Positions 1-5,881 of a stretch of 6,414 bases of DNA are shown here, one piece after another. The notes beneath the pieces were generated by a model. The model saw only the letters and a list, made by a program, of their open reading frames with translations, was not told the DNA's origin and made no database searches. The DNA comes from Prevotella sp. UBA2711 (GTDB taxonomy: Bacteria; Bacteroidota; Bacteroidia; Bacteroidales; Bacteroidaceae). The translations under genes and the position numbers were made by a program. The stretch is taken from assembly GCA_002354095.1 (NCBI GenBank), contig DEKX01000031.1, forward strand, positions 4,896-11,309, written 5' to 3'. The first letter of the stretch is position 1; each line of letters starts with the position of its first letter.

Positions 1-764
1 AGACTTTCATTGTCTAAGAAGGAACGGGTGTAAGTGCCGGCCTGCTCCTTCAGATAGCCTGTAGGTGTGCCGTCGGTACCCATTATAATCTCCCCTCCTA
101 ATATGTCGCCATCTTTTTTGAGCACGGTGCCGTCAGCCTTCATAATACCAGCCTTGACCAGTAAGGCTGTATTTGCCAGCCCCTTGTGACCCTCATTGTC
201 TGAGAAGTACATAGGAATATCACTGCAGATGGCATCCAACTGTTGGCGAGTAGGCATATTACTCTCGAAGACATGAAGATTCCATCCGAAACCAAAGATA
301 CTTTTTGCCCCTGCGTCTCTTGCCTGCTTGACAGCAGCAGGTACGATTTCCGTCAGGAACTTGTTGGCGTTGTCCTTTAACCCTACTGTCGCACCGACTA
401 ATTTGATGGCGTTAGCCATCGAGTAGTGTGCGTGTCCGTTGCCGCAACCGGGCATTACAAGTCCCTTGCCAGTATAGTCCACCACCTCGGTCTTGCCTGC
501 CTCGACATAGGCTTCGGCTCCCGCCTTGTCGCCTACATAGATGTACTTGCCGTCCTTCACGGCAAAAGCCTCTGCAATCTGGTTGCCCTCGGCGGTGAAA
601 ATTTTGCCATACACAACAAGGTCTGCCTTCTCTGAAATGGTGTCGCCGCTACTAGGGTTGTCATTGCTTGAGCAACTGGTAAGCACACCCAGACAGGCGA
701 TAATACTCAAAGCCACAATACACGACAACATTTTCTTCATATTCTTACAAATTATCTGTTTCAT
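1..764 (-). CDS. YtcJ-type amidohydrolase lipoprotein, 3' end cut by window edge
   Basis: This is the N-terminal part (254 codons visible) of a metal-dependent amidohydrolase of the Amidohydro_3/YtcJ group, whose members hydrolyse amide or formamide-like C-N bonds; the substrate here is unknown. The N-terminus is a lipoprotein signal: lysines, a hydrophobic stretch, then lipobox L-T-S-C followed by Ser-Ser-Asn-Asp, which predicts export and lipid anchoring in the envelope. After a short linker come the beta-strand entry 'ADLVVYGKIFT' and the metal-binding motif 'GNGHAH'. The chain matches the C-terminal half of the 874-residue neighbour closely, with blocks such as 'MPTRQQLDAICSDIP' and 'KEQAGTYTRSFLD' unchanged. 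The start at 764 is preceded by a good GGGG ribosome site. An in-frame ATG at 740 also gives a sound signal peptide (lipidated Cys23 from there, Cys31 from 764). It lies 39 nt after the DUF3089 gene and is probably its operon partner. Roughly the last 300 residues, with the remaining metal ligands, are outside the window. Confidence 0.9.
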   Translation of the reverse strand, partial: MKQIICKNMKKMLSCIVALSIIACLGVLTSCSSNDNPSSGDTISEKADLVVYGKIFTAEGNQIAEAFAVKDGKYIYVGDKAGAEAYVEAGKTEVVDYTGKGLVMPGCGNGHAHYSMANAIKLVGATVGLKDNANKFLTEIVPAAVKQARDAGAKSIFGFGWNLHVFESNMPTRQQLDAICSDIPMYFSDNEGHKGLANTALLVKAGIMKADGTVLKKDGDILGGEIIMGTDGTPTGYLKEQAGTYTRSFLDNES

Positions 765-768
765 ATAA

Positions 769-774
769 TCCCCT
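769..774 (-). promoter_or_regulatory. Ribosome binding site for the lipoprotein amidohydrolase
   Basis: On the minus strand AGGGGA lies about 5 nt before the ATG at 764. It is the clearest Shine-Dalgarno-like element in the window and favours 764 over the in-frame ATG at 740. Bacteroidota often initiate without such a site, so this supports the choice but does not prove it. Confidence 0.5.
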
Positions 775-803
775 TTTATTATACTATCTGAGTAATTCTG
801 TTA

Positions 804-1739
804 TCATCGGTTTGTCTTATAGGCTGCGATGCGCTTCGCCACGTTGTCCTTCACGTTGTTGTAGAAGATGGAGTAGTCGTCCTGATGGTAACTCTGCGGT
901 CCGGCAAACTCAACCATTTCATTGGGTATGGCTTTAGCGTTCGTGATGACGGTGCCACGGGCAAGATCTACCTGTGCGTCACCATTGATGTCGCGGATTT
1001 CGGTCGCACCGGTATTCTCATCCAGTACGATTGAGCCGAGGTTCATGCTGGCGGGAGCATGCGTCTCGTCACGCTTCCAGTTCAGCGGGTTGATGCTGAT
1101 ACCGTTTGGCAGCATCGCAGCAGACAGGAATTTACTTCCTACACTCTTGGGACCTTCTGCGTGCCAACTGATGATGACGCCCGTATCAGTTTCTCCTGTG
1201 GCGAACTTCATATGCGGGTTAGCTTCGAGGTCTTCCTTCGTGATGGAATAACCAATAGCGTATGCGGCTACCATCCGCTTGTAGTAGTCGGGATGCTCCT
1301 TGAAATAATGCTTCAGCACGTGACGCAGGATGGCCGAACCCTGACTATGGCCTGCGATGACAAACGGACGCCCCTCGTTGTAGTTCTCAAAGTAATAGTC
1401 GAGCGCAGCAGTAATGTCACCGTAGGGTATGTTCTTGATAGCCTCCTCGATGCTCCCGGTCTTCTTCCAGGTGTCACCAGCGAGTTTCATACCCGACTGA
1501 CGATAGAGGGGGATAAACAGATTGGTAGATTCCTCGAACACGCTTGACTTGATGGCATGCTCCACCTTGATACCGTCAAGCATCTCACGGTTGTCGAGCG
1601 TTGCGTAGTCAGGGTCACCCTCGTTGGCACCAAAGTAGATAGTCGAGTAGATATAGAACGTATCGAAATCCTTGGTGATAGCTGGGATTTTGTACCAACA
1701 GGACTCCTTGGAATAGTCGGGTGTGGCGGCAAGCTTCAT
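804..1739 (-). CDS. DUF3089 alpha/beta hydrolase, stand-alone copy
   Basis: This 311-residue protein belongs to the DUF3089 family of lipase/esterase-like alpha/beta hydrolases. The nucleophile elbow G-H-S-Q-G-S is at residues 130-135 (Ser132 the likely nucleophile). 'HQDDY' at 285-289 matches the family's terminal H-x-x-D-Y block and supplies the likely catalytic His285; Asp185 in 'ETDTGVI' is a candidate acid. The sequence is about 68% identical (109 of 160, counted by eye) to the matching part of the fused neighbour over residues 101-260. I chose the ATG at 1739 because it aligns with the fused protein's start; a TTG at 1748 would add three residues. There is no signal peptide, although many Bacteroidota relatives are exported, so cytoplasmic location is inferred. 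The gene ends with TGA directly followed by TAA. The gaps are 51 nt to the gene before it and 39 nt to the one after. The physiological substrate is unknown. Confidence 0.93.
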   Translation of the reverse strand: MKLAATPDYSKESCWYKIPAITKDFDTFYIYSTIYFGANEGDPDYATLDNREMLDGIKVEHAIKSSVFEESTNLFIPLYRQSGMKLAGDTWKKTGSIEEAIKNIPYGDITAALDYYFENYNEGRPFVIAGHSQGSAILRHVLKHYFKEHPDYYKRMVAAYAIGYSITKEDLEANPHMKFATGETDTGVIISWHAEGPKSVGSKFLSAAMLPNGISINPLNWKRDETHAPASMNLGSIVLDENTGATEIRDINGDAQVDLARGTVITNAKAIPNEMVEFAGPQSYHQDDYSIFYNNVKDNVAKRIAAYKTNR

Positions 1740-1790
1740 CTTTTCCAATTTTCTCGTATTATTTTAGAATTAAATAAATTATCATTATTA

Positions 1791-4415
1791 TTACATCGAA
1801 AAAACCTTCTTCCCCTCGAAGTATGTGGCGGTGGGCTTGGCCTCATGAATCTCATTCGCAGGACACGAAAGCACATCCTTATTAACCAAGAGGAAGTCGG
1901 CATATTTGCCTGTGCTGATACTACCTCTTTCATCCTCGATGAGCATCTGCTTGGCAACGTTGATGGTCAGGGATGCAATGGCCTGTTCGCGAGTAATGAG
2001 CTCCTCGGACCACCAAGGCGTGCCGTTCTCTCCTGCAAGTACACCAGTCACTGCTATCTCCATGATACCGAAGGGGTCGTCAGGACTTCCGCTTGTAGCA
2101 GGATAGTCGGAGTGAGACGTCATAGTAATGCCGTTGTCGAAATATGATTTCATCGGATAAGACTTGTCCTCTTGGCCTGCAGGAGCCAGACCGTGCTCCC
2201 GAATATAATCAGCTGCCCAAGAGGGGCAATGATGCCAGAGCATACCTGAGACGATATACATGTTATGGTCGGCCATACGCTTGAAATCCGATGCGTTAAC
2301 GTTACGCACATGGACCAGTGTATTGCGCATTTCATCCTTTCCGCCATTGACATAGGCGCTGACAACGGTATTGACGGCCTTGTTACCCATGGTGTGAATA
2401 TGCATGGTTATACCATTCGCATTCGTCTTGCGCGTGATGTCGGTCAGTTCCTCTTCCGTCCAGTTGGCAAGCCCCTGATGACCGTCAGGATAGAGCGGAT
2501 CCACGAATCCCGTACCACCTTCTACCGTACCGTCCATAAAGAGCTTGAGCCAGTTTGTCTTGACATGGGTGGTGGCATATTTCTGAACGTCGGCGGCATT
2601 CTTCAGTTCCTCATCCACATTCATCCAGCTCTCTATTTCATAGGTCAAACCCAGCACGAAGTTCATCTTGCCAGTCTGATCCATCTGCTGGGCAGCCTTG
2701 AAGTAATTGTGGTTGAAGAAATAGTTGCCCCAACCATCGATATACATCGTATAACCCTCTGACAGAAGTTGTTCCTGAACCTTTGAGACAACAATTTTTG
2801 CGACGTCAACGGGATAGAGTTTCTCGGTGTCGAGGAAGGAACGTGTATAAGTGCCTGCCTGTTCTTTCAGGAAACCGGTTGGCGTACCGTCAGCACCCAT
2901 CACGATCTCACCGCCACGGATATCCTTATCCTTCTTGAGCACCGTGCCGTCGGCTTTCATAATTCCGGCCTTGACCAGCATCAGGGTGTTTGCCAGCCCC
3001 TTGTGAGCTTCGTCGTCGGCAAAATATATAGGAATATCACTGCAGATGGCATCCAGTTGCTGACGGGTGGGCATATTCTCCATGAAGGTGATGTAATTCC
3101 AACCGAAGCCGAAGATGGACGTCGCTCCTGTCTCGCGAGCCTTCTTGACGGCAGCGGGGACAGCTTCTGCCATAAACTGGTCGAGAGTCAGCCCAATGGC
3201 TACCGTTCCGACGATTGGCAGGGCAACACCTATCGAATAGTGGGCGTGACCATTACCGCAACTGGGCATCACAAGTCCCTTTCCGGTGTAGTCCACCACT
3301 TCAGTCTTACCTGCTTCAATAAAGGCTTCGGCTCCTGCCTTGGCACCCACATACACATACTTACCGTCTTTCACGGCAAAGGCTTCTACCACCTTATCGT
3401 TGTCAGAAGTGAAAATCTTACCATAGACCACGAGGTCCGCACCGGTCCCGACGATATCTTGTCGCATATTCGTCTTGAAGGTGGCGATGCGCTTGGCAAC
3501 GTTGTCCTTGATATTGTTGTAGAAGTATGTATAGTCTTCACCATGACGGCCATCGGGTCCGAAGAACTCTGCGGCTACCTTGGCGGCATCCTCGGGCATC
3601 GGGACTACTTTAGCGTGCGTCACGATTGTGCCTCGGGCAAGATTCACCTGTGCGTCCGCACCAAGATCACCAATCTCAGGCTCTCCGGTTTCTTCGTTCA
3701 CCACAAGCGACCCCAGATTCTCGCTGGCGGGCGCATAAGTCTCGTCGCGCTTCCAGTTCAGCGGGTTGATGCTGATAGCGTTTGGTAGCAGCACAACGGT
3801 CTTAGCATTCTCCTCAACATTCTTTGGGCCTTCGGTGTTCCAACTGACAATGACCCCTGCGTCACTCTCGCCAGTAGCGAATTTCAGATACGGATAGTTC
3901 TCAAGGTCTTCTTTTGTGACGGAGTAACCTATAACATAGGCAGCCACCATGCGCCGGTAATAGTCTGGGTGTTCCTTGAAGTATTTCATCAATACCACCT
4001 TGACCAATGCGGAGCCTTGGCTGTGACCTGCGATGATGAACGGACGGCCCTCGTTGTAGTGCTCGAAATAGTAGTCGAGGGCTGCCATGATGTCATCAAT
4101 GGGCGTACCGATAAGCGCAGCCTCGAAATTGCCATCTCTCTTATATATGTCACCAGCAAACCTTAGACCAGTCTGGCGGTAGTATGGAGCGAACACATTG
4201 GTTGAGTCGGCATATGTTGTTGCATGTTGTAAATACTCAACATTCATACCCTCTATCATCTCTTGATTGTCGAGTGTACCATAATCTGGGGCACCTTCTT
4301 CAAAGCTTCCCATGATATACTCAGTAGCAAATATGTAGAACGTATCTACGTCCTTGGTAATTTGGGGGAATTTACACCAGTTAGCCTTCTGGGAGTAATC
4401 GGTAGTTGTTTTCAT
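1791..4415 (-). CDS. Fused DUF3089 hydrolase-YtcJ-type amidohydrolase
   Basis: A single 874-residue reading frame joins two enzymes. Residues 1-316 are a DUF3089 alpha/beta hydrolase with nucleophile elbow G-H-S-Q-G-S at 130-135 (Ser132) and a conserved H-x-x-D-Y at 291-295 (candidate His291). Residues 317-325 form a nine-residue linker. Residues 326-874 are an essentially complete Amidohydro_3/YtcJ-type amidohydrolase: H-A-H at 390-392, 'KLFMDGT' at 624-630, 'MHIHTMGNKA' at 671-680 (candidate ligands His672, His674), His702, 'SHSDYP' at 767-772 (candidate catalytic Asp770), and a closing 'GKYADFLLV' block at 836-844. No signal peptide is present, so both activities should stay in the cytoplasm. 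It appears to be the first gene of the operon, followed after 51 nt by a separate DUF3089 gene and then a separate amidohydrolase, its two split paralogues. The reading frame is uninterrupted across the junction. The link between an esterase-like and an amidase-like step is strong; the substrate is unknown. Confidence 0.95.
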   Translation of the reverse strand: MKTTTDYSQKANWCKFPQITKDVDTFYIFATEYIMGSFEEGAPDYGTLDNQEMIEGMNVEYLQHATTYADSTNVFAPYYRQTGLRFAGDIYKRDGNFEAALIGTPIDDIMAALDYYFEHYNEGRPFIIAGHSQGSALVKVVLMKYFKEHPDYYRRMVAAYVIGYSVTKEDLENYPYLKFATGESDAGVIVSWNTEGPKNVEENAKTVVLLPNAISINPLNWKRDETYAPASENLGSLVVNEETGEPEIGDLGADAQVNLARGTIVTHAKVVPMPEDAAKVAAEFFGPDGRHGEDYTYFYNNIKDNVAKRIATFKTNMRQDIVGTGADLVVYGKIFTSDNDKVVEAFAVKDGKYVYVGAKAGAEAFIEAGKTEVVDYTGKGLVMPSCGNGHAHYSIGVALPIVGTVAIGLTLDQFMAEAVPAAVKKARETGATSIFGFGWNYITFMENMPTRQQLDAICSDIPIYFADDEAHKGLANTLMLVKAGIMKADGTVLKKDKDIRGGEIVMGADGTPTGFLKEQAGTYTRSFLDTEKLYPVDVAKIVVSKVQEQLLSEGYTMYIDGWGNYFFNHNYFKAAQQMDQTGKMNFVLGLTYEIESWMNVDEELKNAADVQKYATTHVKTNWLKLFMDGTVEGGTGFVDPLYPDGHQGLANWTEEELTDITRKTNANGITMHIHTMGNKAVNTVVSAYVNGGKDEMRNTLVHVRNVNASDFKRMADHNMYIVSGMLWHHCPSWAADYIREHGLAPAGQEDKSYPMKSYFDNGITMTSHSDYPATSGSPDDPFGIMEIAVTGVLAGENGTPWWSEELITREQAIASLTINVAKQMLIEDERGSISTGKYADFLLVNKDVLSCPANEIHEAKPTATYFEGKKVFSM

Positions 4416-4470
4416 CGTTTTATTATTTTAATTTATTGATAAATAATCTAGTAAATATGGGTTATGTTTG

Positions 4471-4478
4471 CAAAGGTA
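4471..4478 (-). promoter_or_regulatory. -7 element of the hydrolase operon promoter
   Basis: On the minus strand TACCTTTG matches the Bacteroidota TAnnTTTG motif exactly. Transcription would begin near 4464, giving a leader of about 50 nt before the ATG at 4415. No TTTG lies at the expected 19-21 nt upstream; the nearest is only 12 nt away. This suggests a promoter that is weak alone and helped by an activator. The spacer 4416-4577 otherwise holds only the direct repeats described separately and AT-rich sequence. Confidence 0.6.
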
Positions 4479-4525
4479 AACAAAAATCTCCAAAATATAT
4501 TGCGCCAAGTACCAGAAAAATCAGT

Positions 4526-4565
4526 TTTTGCCGATTTTGAAACGATATTTTGCTGATTCTGAAAC
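4526..4565 (-). promoter_or_regulatory. Two direct repeats, candidate AraC-type activator site
   Basis: Two 18-bp copies (4526-4543 and 4548-4565) match at 16 of 18 positions; on the minus strand they read GTTTCARAATCRGCAAAA. They start 22 bp apart, about two helical turns, with a 4-bp gap, so both would present the same face of the helix. AraC-family proteins use direct half-sites of about 17 bp at this spacing. The repeats lie just after the stop codon of an AraC-type regulator and upstream of the hydrolase promoter, their near edge about 62 nt before the estimated transcription start. Binding by the adjacent regulator is inference. Confidence 0.5.
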
Positions 4566-4577
4566 TCGACCCTTGGA

Positions 4578-5699
4578 TTATTGGGCTGTTTCATGCATCC
4601 ACGCTGTAACGGTCTGCCCCTTCAGCTGTTTGAATACGGCACTGAAGGTCGTATAGTTTCTGTAGCCACTTTCAAAAGCCAGTTGCCTGGCGGTGAAGGA
4701 ACGCTGACTGGCGACAGACTTGCGATAGAGATTGGTGAAATGGTTGATGCGCAAACTGTTGACATAGGTATTATATGTGATACCCTGACGGGAGAAATAC
4801 TGACTGAGATAGTAGCGGTTAGTGCCAATAGCTTTGGCAAGTTGAATGATGGTAAGATCGTGCTGCAGATAGAGCTGTGTGTCTATGCAATGCTGCTGCA
4901 GCAATGGCCCGATCTTGTCGTGAATGGTCTGGGGAAGTTCAAAATCTTCCGCATCCACTACCTCCGTGGTGACAGGCTCTGCCGCAGACAGACTCTGCTG
5001 TTGAGAAATACTGAGGTCGCTTAACGTCTCTACCCGCCACAGGAGGTAGCAGATCAGTATGGCGCTAATTACCAGCATGGCGTAGATGTAAGTCGTACCT
5101 TCATTGGTAAACGCATAGATGACGAACACCAACAGTACGATAGCCAGCACCAAGAAACTCTGCCACACCTCCTTGTGCTCCAGGTCGGCATAGTTGTCGC
5201 GCAACCAACAGCCATATTGTCTTAACGCGCGTACCATATATATAATTATGCCTATACCCATCAAAAGGGCATAGACATACAGCATTGGCAGAAAGGCATA
5301 GCTACGGGTTACAACATTCAAGGCATTTCCTATCACGAATGGCGCTATAATCACAGCTATGGGCCACTGTGACCGTCTGCGGTCTTGCAGCATGGTGAGC
5401 AATACAATGATTGCCAAAGGAAAAATCGTCATACTGTCAAGTAGTCCGCCTATGAGATCGTTCATTAAAATATCCTCACTAGAGGAAAGGAAGAATATCG
5501 GCATATACCATATATGGTTCAAGGCGATGGACGCAAAAAACACGCCCGTCCATCGGCGTAGGCGTACAGGTGTCGTAACGTCGGTGGTAAAGGCGTTACC
5601 CCGTCGGAACAGCAGATAGCAACTGGCTATCATAGCCATAAACGTCACACCTGCATAAAATATGATAAAAAGAGTATCTTCCCGAATCTGATCGTACAT
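4578..5699 (-). CDS. Seven-helix membrane AraC-type transcriptional regulator
   Basis: This 373-residue protein is probably a one-component membrane sensor and DNA-binding regulator. Seven hydrophobic segments lie near residues 9-31, 48-71, 82-104, 112-131, 136-156, 179-198 and 203-222. The positively charged loops ('FRRGNAF', 'RLRRW', 'QDRRRS', 'VRALRQY') fall on one side, which puts the N-terminus outside and the C-terminus in the cytoplasm. A cytoplasmic linker (about 223-280) leads to a two-helix-turn-helix AraC domain: 'LAKAIGTNRYYLSQYFSR' near 287-304 and 'ARQLAFESGYRNYTTFSAVF' at 337-356. An in-frame ATG at 5753 would add 18 residues. I prefer 5699 because the divergent paralogue starts with the same M-Y-D-Q and because the best promoter overlaps the 5753 codon. 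It lies 162 nt before the hydrolase operon on the same strand and has its own promoter. The operon is its likely target; the ligand is unknown. Confidence 0.9.
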   Translation of the reverse strand: MYDQIREDTLFIIFYAGVTFMAMIASCYLLFRRGNAFTTDVTTPVRLRRWTGVFFASIALNHIWYMPIFFLSSSEDILMNDLIGGLLDSMTIFPLAIIVLLTMLQDRRRSQWPIAVIIAPFVIGNALNVVTRSYAFLPMLYVYALLMGIGIIIYMVRALRQYGCWLRDNYADLEHKEVWQSFLVLAIVLLVFVIYAFTNEGTTYIYAMLVISAILICYLLWRVETLSDLSISQQQSLSAAEPVTTEVVDAEDFELPQTIHDKIGPLLQQHCIDTQLYLQHDLTIIQLAKAIGTNRYYLSQYFSRQGITYNTYVNSLRINHFTNLYRKSVASQRSFTARQLAFESGYRNYTTFSAVFKQLKGQTVTAWMHETAQ

Positions 5700-5722
5700 G
5701 CCTTTATGATTGAATGATGTTG

Positions 5723-5754
5723 CAAAAATAGTAATTTCTTTGAAAAGTTCCAAA
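5723..5754 (-). promoter_or_regulatory. Promoter of the minus-strand AraC-type regulator
   Basis: On the minus strand TTTG (5754-5751) and TATTTTTG (5730-5723) are separated by 20 nt, an exact match to the Bacteroidota promoter pattern. Transcription would start near 5716, leaving a leader of under 20 nt before the ATG at 5699. The upstream ATG at 5753 falls within the -33 element and would not be in the transcript. Confidence 0.7.
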
Positions 5755-5792
5755 GATTGCGGGAATAAAATTTAAAAAAGGTGAGACGGATG

Positions 5793-5824
5793 TTTTAGAA
5801 ATTCGTATGATTTTTGTACTTTTG
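5793..5824 (+). promoter_or_regulatory. Promoter of the plus-strand AraC-type paralogue
   Basis: TACTTTTG at 5817-5824 fits TAnnTTTG exactly. Twenty nt upstream is TTTT (5793-5796), a three-of-four match to the -33 TTTG. The start of transcription would be near 5831, about 50 nt before the ATG at 5882. This promoter and the minus-strand one are back to back, with their -33 elements 38 bp apart, so one bound protein could affect both. Confidence 0.6.
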
Positions 5825-5834
5825 CAGCGGAATT

Positions 5835-5847
5835 CGTCTTTAAGACG
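5835..5847. repeat. Short inverted repeat in the leader of the plus-strand regulator
   Basis: CGTCTT-T-AAGACG has perfect 6-bp arms around one central base. It sits at or just after the estimated transcription start of the gene at 5882. It could be an operator for a dimeric repressor or a small 5' hairpin (CGUC/GACG stem with a five-base loop). No other copy was noticed in the window's intergenic regions. Confidence 0.35.
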
Positions 5848-5881
5848 TTTACAGGAGTTTTAAATTTTAGCGTTCATAATC

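Larger units (their letters stand above)
1..4415 (-). repeat. Tandem duplication of a DUF3089-amidohydrolase module
   Basis: The segment 4415 to 1791 and the segment 1739 to the left edge are diverged copies of one module in the same order and orientation. DNA identity is high in places: the stretch near 1074-1114 reappears near 3750-3790 with only a few changes, and the block near 210-240 reappears near 3030-3057. The offset is about 2,680 nt in the hydrolase part and about 2,820 nt in the amidohydrolase part, because the split copy carries an extra stop, spacer and signal-peptide region that the fused copy lacks. Confidence 0.88.

Noticed and set aside
426..768. Two small plus-strand frames at 426-635 and 541-768
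   Set aside because: They are antisense to the lipoprotein amidohydrolase, including its signal peptide, which has clear homology to the fused neighbour.
1740..1748. TTG at 1748 as start of the stand-alone DUF3089 gene
   Set aside because: The ATG at 1739 lines up with the start of the fused paralogue; the TTG adds only three residues and no signal peptide.
3465..3467. Internal ATG at the fusion junction as a second start giving a free amidohydrolase
   Set aside because: No ribosome site precedes it and the frame is continuous, so there is no positive evidence for internal initiation.
922..3788. Several open frames on the plus strand (for example 1059-1547, 1557-2147, 2265-2762, 3003-3788)
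   Set aside because: They lie opposite strongly supported enzyme genes, show no recognisable domains, and are explained by the codon use of the opposite strand.
4431..4444. AT-only inverted repeat ATTTAT-TG-ATAAAT in the hydrolase leader
   Set aside because: A hairpin of A-T pairs alone is weak and expected by chance in such AT-rich spacers.
4519..4558. Possible terminator after the regulator gene (6-bp arms AATCAG/CTGATT, then a short T run)
   Set aside because: The arms are short and AT-rich, with a loop of nearly 30 nt; the direct-repeat reading explains the segment better.
5853..5857. AGGAG as ribosome site for the gene at 5882
   Set aside because: It is about 24 nt from the ATG, too far for Shine-Dalgarno pairing, and no nearer in-frame start exists.
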